A stretch of 33,785 nucleotides of DNA, taken from assembly GCA_028876805.1 (NCBI GenBank), contig JAGWQP010000036.1:1-33785 (forward strand), given 5' to 3'. Position 1 is the first letter of the stretch. Each line of letters opens with the position of its first letter. A model generated the notes under the pieces. That model ran no database searches. It was given only the letters and a program-made list of their open reading frames with translations, and had not been told where the DNA came from. The stretch comes from Acidobacteriota bacterium. GTDB lineage: Bacteria; Acidobacteriota; Terriglobia; Bryobacterales; Bryobacteraceae. The position numbers were made by a program, and so were the translations under genes. Below, one piece after another: positions 21,568-30,322 of the stretch.

Positions 21568-24111
21568 TCAGATGTGAGCCGTCAGGTGTTCGCCAGCCGC
21601 CTTACCGGCTTCCAACGACGCCAGAATGATGTCTGAGGTCACGGGCGCACGGCGGAAGATTTCGTCTCCGAGCGCGTCCGAAAGAGCGTTGAGGATCGCC
21701 ATGCAACCGGCGCCCACCGGCGGTTCGCCGATGCCGCGCGCCCCGATGGGAGTCTCGGGATCTGGGATGTCGAGCGCGGCCCACTGCATATTCTCAGGCG
21801 CATCCAGAATCGTGGGCGGCTTGTTGTGGTGGAACCGCTTGGCTAGAGGCAGGCCGTAGTGCTGATCGTACACCCACTTCTGTCCGATCGCATGGCCGAT
21901 GCCCAGCATCGATCGTCCGAGAATCTGGCCGCCGAGCGCGTGCGGGTGAATGATCGTGCCCACGTCGGCGACTGCGAGGTAATCCAGAATGCGGTACTTA
22001 CCGGTTTCGAGGTCGACTTCCACCTCCGCAAAACCCGCCACGTAGGAGTGCGTCTGGCCATCGCGCGGCATGGTGTCGCGGGCCACCGCGAGCAGGCCCT
22101 GGCCAGCGAGCGCTTTGGCGGAAGCCACCGTCATGGGATTGATGCCTTTAGGCAGTTCGTGGCCGTCGTAGATGCCGCCGAGTTCAATGGCGCGCTTGGC
22201 GGCTTGGGCGAGCGTCATACCCGCGCCGCCCCCCTTGCGGGAGACGCGCTCGTTGGCGACCACGTAGTCTTCGGGCTTGCCGCCGTGATCCTTGGCGGCA
22301 ATTTGCCGAAGCTTGTCGATTCCGTCCATCGTAACGGCGTAGGCGGCCCGCGTGTGCGCATGCGTGGTCTGGCTGCCGCCCGACGGACAGCTCCAAGGAA
22401 GATTGCGCGCTGTACTGCCCCAAGTGAGCTCGCATTTTTCCCACGGCACGCCCAGCAGCTCGGCGGTCACGCGATGGGTGTCGCTCACCGACGCCGTGCC
22501 GAGATTGCCGATGCCAGACTGGATGTAGACCTTGCCGTCAGGCTTGATCACGAACAGCCCGTCAAAGCCGATCGAGCCACCAACGAAACAGCTGGTGGCC
22601 ACGCCAATCCCGCGTGCCTTGGAGCCGCTGCGTTTGGGCAGCACTTTGCGCTTTTCCCACTGGAATTGCTCGGCACCGCGGTCCAAGGCCTCCTTAATAT
22701 AAGCGCTGGTGACGTAGAGCCGCTTTTTGTCCTTGCCCACGGGTGGTCCGATGGGCGCTTTGCCTTCGGGTGCGTTCATGCGGTGGAGCGCCACCTGGTC
22801 GATTGCGAGCTTGCGCGAAGCTTTGGCCAGAATCGGCTCCATCAGGGCGATTCCCTGGTAACCGCCCGGCTGGCTTTGCGACACTCGGGGCGGCGTGTTC
22901 GTCAATACCGACAGGCCTCGCCAGCGCATGGCGGGCGGCTGGTACATGAGCGAGACCATGCGGCCGGACTGGTTGGCGTCGCCTTGCGGATCGTACGGAC
23001 CGTTATCGCAGATCACGAACATGTCGATCGCGGTGATCTTACCTTCTTTGGAGAATCCGACCTTGAGGCGGCCGTGGAGGCTCGGCCGCGCGCGGCCGAT
23101 GTAATGCTCCTCCTCACGGCTGATTCGCATCATCACGGGCTGTCCCGTCTTCCGGGAAAGGATGCACGGGATGATGGCCGAGATCGCGCTGGTGATCTTG
23201 CTACCGAAGCCGCCACCGGTGTATTCGCTGATCACCACGACTTTGCTTATGTCGGGCCGACCATTCGCGTCCACCAGGCCCAGCCAGCGCGCCAGCGCAG
23301 GCGCGGTTTGCGCGGTGCTCTGGGTCGAGCAGTGCACGTACACCTTGCCGTTCTGCCAGTAGGCCATGGCGGTGCGGGTCTCGAGCGTCTGGTGGCTGGT
23401 GTTGGGCGTGACGAAGGTCTCGTCCAAAACCAAATGGGCGTTCTTCAGCCCGGACTCCCAGTCGCCGAACGACCACTCGGGTTCAGTCGCCTTGCCCATG
23501 GGCAGCTTGCCTTCGTTGTACTCGGCGAAATCCTCCTTGGTCCACTTCACTTCGCCGACGTGCGGAGGCGGCTGCGGCGGCGGGGTGTTCGGGTCCGGCC
23601 GCATCCAGACGTTGCCTTCGACGCGCGCGTTTGGCCCGCCGGGTCGGAGGCTGACCAGCGGATCGACCACGTGCGGCAGCCGCTCGATGTCGAGTGTGAT
23701 CTTCTCGATGGCCTCGGCTGCGGTGAGCTCATCGACCGCGCACACAGCCAGAATCGGCTCGCCCTGGTAAACCGGATCGTTGGTGAGGCCGCGTTCTCCC
23801 AGGGGGTTGGCGGGAATCCGCTGGCCCAGATCCGTCATGGCGTCGGCCGGCTTCGGCATGTCATCCACGGTCAGGATGGCCTTGACGCCCGGCATCGCCA
23901 AGGCTTCGCGAGCGTCGATATGTCGCACGTGTCCATGCGGCACCGGGCTGAGCAGCAGCTTGGTGAACAGCATGCCGTCGGCGCGATAGTCCTCGGCGTA
24001 TTTCGCCTTGCCCGTCACCTTGGCAATCAGGTCGGGAGTGATATAGTTCTGGCCGAGCAGCTTGTAGGGAGGATGGGTCGGAAGCTGGTTATCGGGAGCT
24101 TTGGCAGCCAT
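21568..24111 (-). CDS. Mo-hydroxylase catalytic subunit (PaoC/XdhA-like)
   Basis: An 847-residue molybdopterin subunit of the xanthine oxidase family. In order: the small N-terminal domain with VTGKAKYAEDY, the TQSTAQTAPALARWLGL and GGGFGSK stretches, and the C-terminal GARGIGEPPVGA with catalytic Glu796. The loop that is RAPG in many relatives reads SQPGGYQG, so cofactor contacts or specificity may differ. A Pro-rich insert (about 170-190, PNTPPPQPPPH) lies before the domain with the substrate channel. It begins three bases after the 2Fe-2S gene and lacks a signal peptide. These enzymes hydroxylate aldehydes or N-heterocycles at the carbon using water; the substrate cannot be read from the sequence. 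Confidence 0.88.
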   Translation of the reverse strand: MAAKAPDNQLPTHPPYKLLGQNYITPDLIAKVTGKAKYAEDYRADGMLFTKLLLSPVPHGHVRHIDAREALAMPGVKAILTVDDMPKPADAMTDLGQRIPANPLGERGLTNDPVYQGEPILAVCAVDELTAAEAIEKITLDIERLPHVVDPLVSLRPGGPNARVEGNVWMRPDPNTPPPQPPPHVGEVKWTKEDFAEYNEGKLPMGKATEPEWSFGDWESGLKNAHLVLDETFVTPNTSHQTLETRTAMAYWQNGKVYVHCSTQSTAQTAPALARWLGLVDANGRPDISKVVVISEYTGGGFGSKITSAISAIIPCILSRKTGQPVMMRISREEEHYIGRARPSLHGRLKVGFSKEGKITAIDMFVICDNGPYDPQGDANQSGRMVSLMYQPPAMRWRGLSVLTNTPPRVSQSQPGGYQGIALMEPILAKASRKLAIDQVALHRMNAPEGKAPIGPPVGKDKKRLYVTSAYIKEALDRGAEQFQWEKRKVLPKRSGSKARGIGVATSCFVGGSIGFDGLFVIKPDGKVYIQSGIGNLGTASVSDTHRVTAELLGVPWEKCELTWGSTARNLPWSCPSGGSQTTHAHTRAAYAVTMDGIDKLRQIAAKDHGGKPEDYVVANERVSRKGGGAGMTLAQAAKRAIELGGIYDGHELPKGINPMTVASAKALAGQGLLAVARDTMPRDGQTHSYVAGFAEVEVDLETGKYRILDYLAVADVGTIIHPHALGGQILGRSMLGIGHAIGQKWVYDQHYGLPLAKRFHHNKPPTILDAPENMQWAALDIPDPETPIGARGIGEPPVGAGCMAILNALSDALGDEIFRRAPVTSDIILASLEAGKAAGEHLTAHI

Positions 24112-24114
24112 TGA

Positions 24115-24741
24115 TTACGCCCTCCTGGAGAGTTCCGCGCCGCGCATCATCGCGGTCAGGATTTTGTCATAGTCCTGGCACCGGCACAGATTGCCGGAAA
24201 TGCCGTGAGCCAGCTCCGCGCGGGTCGGATTCGGATTCGCCTTCAAATATCCGACGGTCGCCATGATGAAGCCGGACATGCAAAACGCGCACTGGAAGCC
24301 TTGTTCGTCGATGACGCCCTGCTGCACGGGGTGCAGCTTTCCGTCGGCCGTGGCGAGCCCTTCAATCGTGACGATCTTCTTGTCGCGCGCCGTGTGCGTC
24401 AGGATGGAACAGGAGTAGTGCGGGACGTCGTCGAGCAGCACCGTGCAGCAGCCGCACTCGGAGCGGTCGCACCCCAACTTGGTTCCGGTCAGGCCCAGCT
24501 TGTAGCGGAGGGTCGTCGCCAGGGTCTCCTGTTTCATCACGTCGACACGCCGTTGCTGGCCGTTCACGTTCAGGGTGATCAGGCGGTCAACCGAGCCCGG
24601 GGCCGAAACCTGCGCCCCCACGGTGGAAGCGCGGAACAGATAGCCGGCCGAGGACACCGCGCCCCCGGCGATCACTCCCTTGATGACGTCGCGCCGCGTA
24701 AATTTTCTCGGCGTGGCTTCCGGATGATTCACGTCTTCCAT
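24115..24741 (-). CDS. Mo-hydroxylase 2Fe-2S subunit with Tat signal (PaoA/YagT-like)
   Basis: A 208-residue iron-sulfur subunit. FTRRDVIKG (R16-R17) and the Ala/Gly run to GAQVSA make a twin-arginine signal, as in PaoA/YagT, so the whole complex should be periplasmic. The plant-ferredoxin-type cluster uses C91, C96, C99 and C111 (GCDRSECGCCTV), and the second cluster uses C151, C154, C186 and C188 (QCAFCMSGF, NLCRCQ). All eight ligands are present. AGGTGA stands before ATG 24741. It heads the operon, with the Mo, FAD and cytochrome b genes behind it in tight order. Confidence 0.9.
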   Translation of the reverse strand: MEDVNHPEATPRKFTRRDVIKGVIAGGAVSSAGYLFRASTVGAQVSAPGSVDRLITLNVNGQQRRVDVMKQETLATTLRYKLGLTGTKLGCDRSECGCCTVLLDDVPHYSCSILTHTARDKKIVTIEGLATADGKLHPVQQGVIDEQGFQCAFCMSGFIMATVGYLKANPNPTRAELAHGISGNLCRCQDYDKILTAMMRGAELSRRA

Positions 24742-24885
24742 AGGATCACCTCATCTCGCTTGCACGTTCAGGTTGGGCCTTTTCGGAACGTTTCCCGCAC
24801 GCCAGGCAGGGTCCAGACTCCACCCTTTTGGAACTCTCTCGTCGCCTGAGTGCAACGGCACGTTCGCAACTACTGAAACGGAGAA

Positions 24886-24915
24886 ATTATATGACTTTTC
24901 GGGGGTCGGTGTCGA
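24886..24915 (-). promoter_or_regulatory. sigma70-like promoter of the Mo-hydroxylase operon
   Basis: On the minus strand TCGACA (24915-24910) is followed after 18 bases by a perfect TATAAT (24891-24886). Transcription would begin near 24878 and leave a leader of about 135 bases before the 2Fe-2S start at 24741. The leader has no obvious riboswitch that I can name, though molybdenum-linked leaders are known elsewhere. Confidence 0.5.
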
Positions 24916-24934
24916 GGTCATACCCACGGATTCG

Positions 24935-25363
24935 TTAGTGCGGTTTCGCACCCGAGGGAGGAGAGACCGGACCCACCACGGCTTCGTCCACGCGGATCGA
25001 CCAATCGACGTTGCGAGACTGGATCTCGAGATAGTAAGGGCGCGGGTCGTCGGTCACGTACGCCGTGTCGTGGCCGGCGCCGCGGTGTTCTACAGCCACC
25101 ATCAGGGGACGCCCGCTGACTCCGCTCCGAACGGTGATACGGAAAAGACCCGCGCCCGCAGGCGTTTCATGGCTGGTTTCCCACCGGATGCGGAACCCCC
25201 CGCTTCCAATATCAAACGAGCCCGTCTGCGCATTGCCGTTACCGGACCACGAGCCGGCTGGACGCCACCCGACGGCGAGGGTCTTCGATTCGGGTTCCGA
25301 TGTAGACCGGCAGGCGGTCGCGACGAGGGCAGCCGCAACCAGGAGTCCGGTTTTGCGCCTCAC
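24935..25363 (-). CDS. small secreted lipoprotein, hypothetical
   Basis: A 142-residue protein starting at GTG 25363, 14 bases after the MFS stop. The start VRRKTGLLVAAALVATAC is a lipoprotein signal with the lipid Cys at 18. The mature part is rich in beta strands (RITVRSGVSGRPLMVAVEH, YYLEIQSRNVDWSIRVDEAV). An Asp/Arg/Tyr-rich stretch (DTAYVTDDPRPYY) and a Pro/Ser tail follow. I do not recognise the family. The frame stays open far upstream inside the MFS gene, but those residues are an out-of-frame reading and not protein-like. No strong ribosome binding site is seen before the GTG, so the start is less sure than the frame. It is probably in one unit with the MFS carrier. Confidence 0.7.
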   Translation of the reverse strand: MRRKTGLLVAAALVATACRSTSEPESKTLAVGWRPAGSWSGNGNAQTGSFDIGSGGFRIRWETSHETPAGAGLFRITVRSGVSGRPLMVAVEHRGAGHDTAYVTDDPRPYYLEIQSRNVDWSIRVDEAVVGPVSPPSGAKPH

Positions 25364-25377
25364 GTGAGTGGTCGATG

Positions 25378-26595
25378 CTAGGCGCCAAACACCTGCCCAC
25401 GGCGTTCCCGGCTGAAATAAGAGGCCACCGCCGCCAGTACCAGCACCGTCGCGGCTGTGGCGGCCATGGCGATCGAATAGCTGGTGCGGGTCGCAAAGAC
25501 GGCTTCGATGTAGGCGACGGTTCCAGCAATCAGCACGCCGCATTGGTAGGCAAAGCCCGGCAAGAACCCTCGCACCGAATCCGGCGACAGCTCCGAAAGA
25601 TGCGCCGGAATCACTCCCCAGGCGCCTTGAACCATAAATTGCATCAGGAAGGCGCCCGTGACCAGCAGGCCGATCGAAGGAGCAAAGGCCCATATCGGGA
25701 TCACCAGCAACCCCGCGAGCAGGGCGGAGATCATAGCCCGCCGGCGGCCGAAACGATCCGAGAGCATGCCGACCAGGGTCCCGCCGACAATCGCTCCGAC
25801 GGCCGAGATCCCGGTTAAAACCGCGACCGTCCGCGGTAAAAAGTTCCACTGCCGCTTTAGAAAGGTGGGGTACATGTCCTGCGTCCCGTGCGACACGAAA
25901 TTGAACGCGGTCATGAGCACGACGATGAACGCCAACACCTTCCAGTGTGAAAGGATGGCGCGGAAAAGGTGGCCCCAGTTTTCGCTGCGAGTCTTCTGCC
26001 AAACCTCCGATTCTTTTACGCGGTACCACACGAAGACCGCCAGCAGCGCGGGCAATCCACCGAGGAAGAACAGCGGGCGCCAGCCGATGCGGTCGAACAG
26101 GAAGAAATAGCAGATCCCCGCGAGCAGGTTGCCCGCAGCGTACCCTTGCTGAAGCACTCCGGAAAGCAGCCCGCGAATCCGTGGCGGCACTTTTTCCATG
26201 GCGAGTGATGCGGCCACACCCCACTGGCCACCCATCCCGATTCCGAACAGCGCGCGCAACCCCATAAATGTCGCGTAGTTCGGCGCCAACCCCGAGAGCA
26301 CTTCCACGACGGAGTAGAAGATGAGGTTGAGCATGAGCGGCCGGCGGCGGCCGTAGCGGTCCGCCATCAGCCCGAACAAGAATGCTCCGATGGGACGAAA
26401 TGCGAGAGTCAGCGTCAGCGAAAGGGCCATAGCCGCATCGGACACGTGGAAATCGTGCCCGATGGCAGTGAGGCAGTAGACCACCAGGAAGTAATCGAAC
26501 GCATCGAGGGTCCATCCGAGAAAACCGGCCACCACTGCCGGCCGATGGTCGGTGGCGGTCGCAGTCGAGATCGACGGAGATCGAGTCGCGCTCAT
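25378..26595 (-). CDS. MFS transporter, organic/aromatic acid type
   Basis: A 405-residue inner-membrane carrier with twelve hydrophobic segments. Family marks: GFLGWTLDAFDYFLVVY in helix 1, FGLMADRYGRRRPL between helices 2 and 3, and the matching GMLSDRFGRRRAM in the second half. The GWxLDAFD start is typical of the sialate, lactate and aromatic-acid proton symporters (NanT, PcaK, ShiA and JEN1 relatives). The substrate is therefore probably a carboxylic acid. ATG 26595 has GGAAG before it; nine codons upstream another start is possible. It lies 47 bases after the sorbosone-dehydrogenase-like gene, so it may import the acid that enzyme makes. That coupling is an inference. Confidence 0.87.
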   Translation of the reverse strand: MSATRSPSISTATATDHRPAVVAGFLGWTLDAFDYFLVVYCLTAIGHDFHVSDAAMALSLTLTLAFRPIGAFLFGLMADRYGRRRPLMLNLIFYSVVEVLSGLAPNYATFMGLRALFGIGMGGQWGVAASLAMEKVPPRIRGLLSGVLQQGYAAGNLLAGICYFFLFDRIGWRPLFFLGGLPALLAVFVWYRVKESEVWQKTRSENWGHLFRAILSHWKVLAFIVVLMTAFNFVSHGTQDMYPTFLKRQWNFLPRTVAVLTGISAVGAIVGGTLVGMLSDRFGRRRAMISALLAGLLVIPIWAFAPSIGLLVTGAFLMQFMVQGAWGVIPAHLSELSPDSVRGFLPGFAYQCGVLIAGTVAYIEAVFATRTSYSIAMAATAATVLVLAAVASYFSRERRGQVFGA

Positions 26596-26642
26596 GCTTC
26601 CAGGGCGCTTATACGCCCACACAAGGCTGGAGCCCTATGCTA

Positions 26643-27962
26643 CTACTTTCCGTAGCTCACATGCCATATGGACATGGAGCCGTCGTCGGTCACGTACAGA
26701 GAACCATCCTGGGCCACCACCACGCCGACCGGTCGCCCCCAGGCCTGCCCCTCCGGCGTCAAGAAGCCCGTCAGGAAGTCTTGATAGATGCCGTTGGCCT
26801 TACCCTTTTCCAATGGAACGCGGACCACTTCGTGGCCGGAGCGGGCGGCCCGGTTCCAGGAACCGTGCTCAGCCGCGAACAGGTCGCCCTGATACTCTTT
26901 CGGGAACTGAGTGCCGTCGTAGAACGTCAGGCCGAGCGAGGCGCTGTGGGGCTGAATCAGAACATCGGGGACGATCACCTTGCCCACCAGCTCCGGAGGA
27001 GCTCCGCTTTTGCGCGGGTCCGGGTTGTTGCCGATGTAGAACCAGGGCCAGCCGTAGAAGCCTCCCGGTTTGACCGACGTGATGTAATCGGGGACCAGGT
27101 TATCTCCCAGTTCATCGCGCTCGTTGACCGAACACCAGACTTCGCCGGTGGTGGGATTCACACCGAGGCCGACCGGGTTGCGGATACCGGATGCGTAGAC
27201 GCCGACGAATTTGCCATCGGGCGTGTACTCGAGAATGTTGGCCCGCAGCTGATTGTCACCCTTCGCGTCGATGTTGTCATTGGAGCCGACGGCTACGAAC
27301 ATCCGCTTGCCGTCCAAGGAAAATACGACGTCGCGAGTCCAGTGATTGCCGCCCGGCTTGAGATCGGAAACCACGGTTTCGGGTCGACCGCTGGCCTTCA
27401 GGTCACCGTTGTGGTAAGCGAACCGCACGATTGAGCCGGTGTTGCCCACGTAGACCCACTGCGGGTTCGGACCGGGAGGGTAAAAGTTGACTCCGAACGG
27501 CCGGGTCAAGCCGGTCGCAAACACCGAAACCTCGGCCGGCTTGCCGTCCTGGTTCCCCCGAAAAATCTTGACATCGCCGTTACTTGAGAGGGCGCCTCCA
27601 AAGGGGTTTTGAGCTGCCGGAAAGCTTTCAACGACGAACAGATCTCCGTTGGGAGCCGTGCGAATCTGACGCGGCGTATTGAGACCAGTAGCGTAGAGTT
27701 CGACTTTGAAGCCCGGAGGAGCCTGCGGCAGGGCGTTGGCCGGCCGGGGAGCCAGCCGGCCGAAATTCGCGCTCGACTTGGTTGCGAACGGCTTGGGAAG
27801 TTGGTCCGGAGTGATTTTGTGGAAGGTCGCGGGCTTGAGCGTCTGCGCGTCGGCGAAGGTTTGTAAATCCTTGGGATCGATCTTGACCCCGGCCGCCTCA
27901 AGCAGCCAACCCGCGCTGACGCTGCACAACCCGGCGGCGATCATCCACCGAAAGCCAGACAT
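26643..27962 (-). CDS. PQQ-dependent sorbosone/aldose dehydrogenase-like protein, secreted
   Basis: A 439-residue protein with a signal peptide (residues 1-24). From about 80 on it follows the six-bladed propeller of soluble aldose/sorbosone dehydrogenases: PRQIRTAPNGDLFVVES, GLTRPFGVNFYP, VAVGSNDN, GIRNPVGLGVNPTTGEVW, and GGFYGWPWFY with D/E residues between (NERDELGDN). FAAEHGSWNR and TDDGSMSIWHV close the last blades. Family enzymes oxidise aldehydes or sugars with PQQ and calcium in the periplasm. GGAGG precedes ATG 27962. With the MFS carrier and lipoprotein it forms a likely oxidation-and-uptake unit. No PQQ synthesis genes are in the window. Confidence 0.86.
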   Translation of the reverse strand: MSGFRWMIAAGLCSVSAGWLLEAAGVKIDPKDLQTFADAQTLKPATFHKITPDQLPKPFATKSSANFGRLAPRPANALPQAPPGFKVELYATGLNTPRQIRTAPNGDLFVVESFPAAQNPFGGALSSNGDVKIFRGNQDGKPAEVSVFATGLTRPFGVNFYPPGPNPQWVYVGNTGSIVRFAYHNGDLKASGRPETVVSDLKPGGNHWTRDVVFSLDGKRMFVAVGSNDNIDAKGDNQLRANILEYTPDGKFVGVYASGIRNPVGLGVNPTTGEVWCSVNERDELGDNLVPDYITSVKPGGFYGWPWFYIGNNPDPRKSGAPPELVGKVIVPDVLIQPHSASLGLTFYDGTQFPKEYQGDLFAAEHGSWNRAARSGHEVVRVPLEKGKANGIYQDFLTGFLTPEGQAWGRPVGVVVAQDGSLYVTDDGSMSIWHVSYGK

Positions 27963-28015
27963 AATTTCCTCCAGAGCCGAATCAGGTGTGATTGTATCAC
28001 GCTCGGGTAGAGCGC

Positions 28016-28543
28016 TCAGATGCCGAGACCGGTCTGCCAGATCAGGAAGCCGAGCATGGTTTTCCCGTCTTCGAGCTTGCCTGTGCGAATCATGGCAGTG
28101 ACTTGGCGCCGCGTGAACCAGCCGGTTTCGATGCGTTCGTCCTCCATCGGGGTCGCCTCACCTTTGGTGAGGTCGGTGGCCAGAAAGATGGTCATTCGCT
28201 CCTCGACGTAACCGGGACTGGCGAGGAAGGAGACCAGCTTCTTCCAGGTGCGTGCGCGGTAGCCGGTCTCTTCGGCAAGTTCACGCTTGGCGGCCTCAAG
28301 CGGCCTCTCGCCGGGATCGAGGCGTCCGGCCGGCAGTTCCCACAAATACCCGTCCGCGGGCAGGCGGTATTGATGAACGAGGAGAATGCGCCCGCGGCGA
28401 TCGACCGCCAGCATCACGGCGGAACCGGCATGCCGCACGACGGAGCGTTTGATCCGGAACCCGCGCTTCGGATCAACGGCGCGGTCTTCGGTCACGCGGA
28501 ACAAGCCGCAGTTGTAGACTTCGCGGGAAGAGGCGATTTTCAT
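28016..28543 (-). CDS. NUDIX hydrolase, ADP-ribose pyrophosphatase type
   Basis: A 175-residue cytoplasmic enzyme with a perfect NUDIX box at 73-95 (GRLDPGE, then REL, EETGY). The preceding WELPAG and the following LYxSPGY-like stretch (FLASPGYVEERMTIFLA) are typical of ADP-ribose pyrophosphatases (NudF/YqkG group), which clear ADP-ribose or related nucleoside diphosphates. Its ATG overlaps the polX stop (ATGA at 28540-28543), so the two are coupled. Starts further upstream fall inside polX and are not protein-like. It ends the polX unit. Confidence 0.88.
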   Translation of the reverse strand: MKIASSREVYNCGLFRVTEDRAVDPKRGFRIKRSVVRHAGSAVMLAVDRRGRILLVHQYRLPADGYLWELPAGRLDPGERPLEAAKRELAEETGYRARTWKKLVSFLASPGYVEERMTIFLATDLTKGEATPMEDERIETGWFTRRQVTAMIRTGKLEDGKTMLGFLIWQTGLGI

Positions 28544-30270
28544 ATCCTGTTTTGAAGGGCGGCCGCGAACTGCTTGGCCGGCAGTGTGTTCATCACGTCG
28601 GAGGGACCCAGCCAGCCGCGCCGTGCGGTGATCACGCCGTAGCGCATGCTCTCGAGATGCTTCGGGTGATGCGCATCGGTTGAAATCGTAAACCGCGCTC
28701 CTTTGGATTTGGCCGTGCGGACGAGCGTGCCGCTCAGATCGAGCCGCTCCGGGCTGGCATTGATCTCGAGCCAAACGCCGCGTCGCACCGCCTCGGCCAC
28801 GACGCGTTCGAAATCGAACGGGAACGGATCGCGGTGTAGCAGAATACGCCCCGTCGGGTGCCCGAGGATCCGAAGATGCGGGCACTCGAGCGCGCGCAGC
28901 AGCCGATCGGTCATCTCGGGGGCCTCCAAGTTCATGTGGCTGTGCACGCTCGCGATGACCAGATCCAGTTCCGCCAGCGCATCGTCGGCCAGGTCGAGGG
29001 TACCGTCCTTGAGGATGTCACACTCCAGGCCGGAAAAGACGTGGATGCCTATTTCGCCGCGGTTGATCTCGCGCACCTGGGCGGCGAAGGCCACAGCGCG
29101 TTTTTCGTCGAGGCCGTTAGCCATCGCCAGCGCCTTGGAGTGATCGGTGATCGCGATGTATTCATACCCATGCGCGCGACCGGCCTCCGCCATCTCCGCG
29201 AGCGTAGCGCGTCCGTCGGTCTCGGTGGTGTGCATGTGAAGATCGCCGCGAATCTGCTGCAACTCGACCAGTTCGGGCAGCGTTCCTTGTTCGGCGGCTT
29301 CGACTTCGCCAGAGTTTTCGCGCAGCTCCGGCGGAATCCAGCCGAGACCGAGCGCTTCGTAAATCTGGGCTTCGGTCTCGCCGGCCACTTTGGAGTCGTC
29401 GGCCACGCGGTACAGGCCGTATTCGCTCAGCTTGAATCCCATCTTGACGGCGCGCGTGCGAACGGCTACGTTGTGGTCTTTACTTCCCGTGAAATATTGC
29501 ATGGCTGCCCCGAAGCTCTCCGGCGCGAGCGCACGAACATCCACTTGGAGGCCCTCGCGGCCGACCTTGGCGCTGGCCTTGTTCTCCCCGCGGCTGAGCA
29601 CTTCTTCCACGCTGGGGTAAGCGATGAAGCGATCGAGGGCCGCGGTCGGGTTTGGCCCCGTCACCAGCAGATCGAGATCGCCCACCGTCTCGCGTCCCCG
29701 GCGCAGGCTGCCTGCCGGCGTTACCGCCTCTACGCCGCGAACCTCATGGAAGACGGCCGCGAGCTCCTGCGCCACGCCCTCCGCATAGCTCAACAGGTAG
29801 CGGCCGGTTCGCTGCCGGTACTGGGAGATCGAGCGAAGCACCTTTTCTTCCAGCTTGGCGCCCATGCGCGGCAGCACGCGCAGCTTCTGCTCGCGGCACA
29901 ACCGCTCCAGTTCGTCGATGGTGCTGACCCGGTAATGCTCGAATATCAGGGCGATCCCCTTGGGGCCCAGGCCTTGGATCTTCAAAAACTCGAGTGCGGT
30001 CGGCGGAAATTTTTCCAGGAGGTGGTCGCGACGGTCGCACGAACCTCGCTCGACGATTTCACTGAGTACCTGGGAGAGGCCTTTGCCGATCCCCGGAATA
30101 TCAGTAACCTTGCGCTCCGGGTCTCCGAGAATGTCCTCGATGCGCTCGGGATATCCTTCGACCGCGGTGGCGCCGTTGCGGTAGCTGCGAATGCGGAACG
30201 AATCTTCACCGGCGATCTCCATCAGGTCGGCGGTTTCCCACAGCAAACGCGCGATTTCGCGGTTTTCCAC
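28540..30270 (-). CDS. polX: DNA polymerase X with PHP domain
   Basis: A 576-residue repair polymerase of bacterial PolX type. Helix-hairpin-helix motifs lie at IPGIGKGL (58-65) and IQGLGPKGI (98-106). The nucleotidyl-transferase site reads GSLRRGRETVGDLDLLV with the Asp pair at 198 and 200, and a third Asp near 244 (LQVDVR). The C-terminal PHP exonuclease domain starts at GDLHMHTTETDG (342-353) and includes ITDHS, ASVHSH, LGHPTGR and STDAHHP with all the expected His/Asp metal ligands. Such enzymes fill short gaps and trim 3' ends in base-excision repair. Length matches the usual 570-580. The start is GTG 30270 with AGGGACGAGG before it. It is read away from priA across 52 bases. Confidence 0.93.
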   Translation of the reverse strand: MENREIARLLWETADLMEIAGEDSFRIRSYRNGATAVEGYPERIEDILGDPERKVTDIPGIGKGLSQVLSEIVERGSCDRRDHLLEKFPPTALEFLKIQGLGPKGIALIFEHYRVSTIDELERLCREQKLRVLPRMGAKLEEKVLRSISQYRQRTGRYLLSYAEGVAQELAAVFHEVRGVEAVTPAGSLRRGRETVGDLDLLVTGPNPTAALDRFIAYPSVEEVLSRGENKASAKVGREGLQVDVRALAPESFGAAMQYFTGSKDHNVAVRTRAVKMGFKLSEYGLYRVADDSKVAGETEAQIYEALGLGWIPPELRENSGEVEAAEQGTLPELVELQQIRGDLHMHTTETDGRATLAEMAEAGRAHGYEYIAITDHSKALAMANGLDEKRAVAFAAQVREINRGEIGIHVFSGLECDILKDGTLDLADDALAELDLVIASVHSHMNLEAPEMTDRLLRALECPHLRILGHPTGRILLHRDPFPFDFERVVAEAVRRGVWLEINASPERLDLSGTLVRTAKSKGARFTISTDAHHPKHLESMRYGVITARRGWLGPSDVMNTLPAKQFAAALQNRI

Positions 30271-30322
30271 CCTCGTCCCTTCTTCAATTGTAAGCGAGGC
30301 GGTTGGTTATGCTGGTGTTCGG

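Noticed and set aside
21859-24114. A 751-codon open frame on the plus strand, opposite the Mo-hydroxylase subunit
   Set aside because: It is an antisense shadow of a high-GC coding gene: rich in His, Arg and Gly, no domain, no ribosome binding site, while the minus strand encodes a complete known enzyme.
25364-26515. Upstream extension of the lipoprotein frame through the MFS gene
   Set aside because: The extension is Arg/Pro/His-rich and out of frame with a clear twelve-helix carrier; only the part after 25363 is protein-like.
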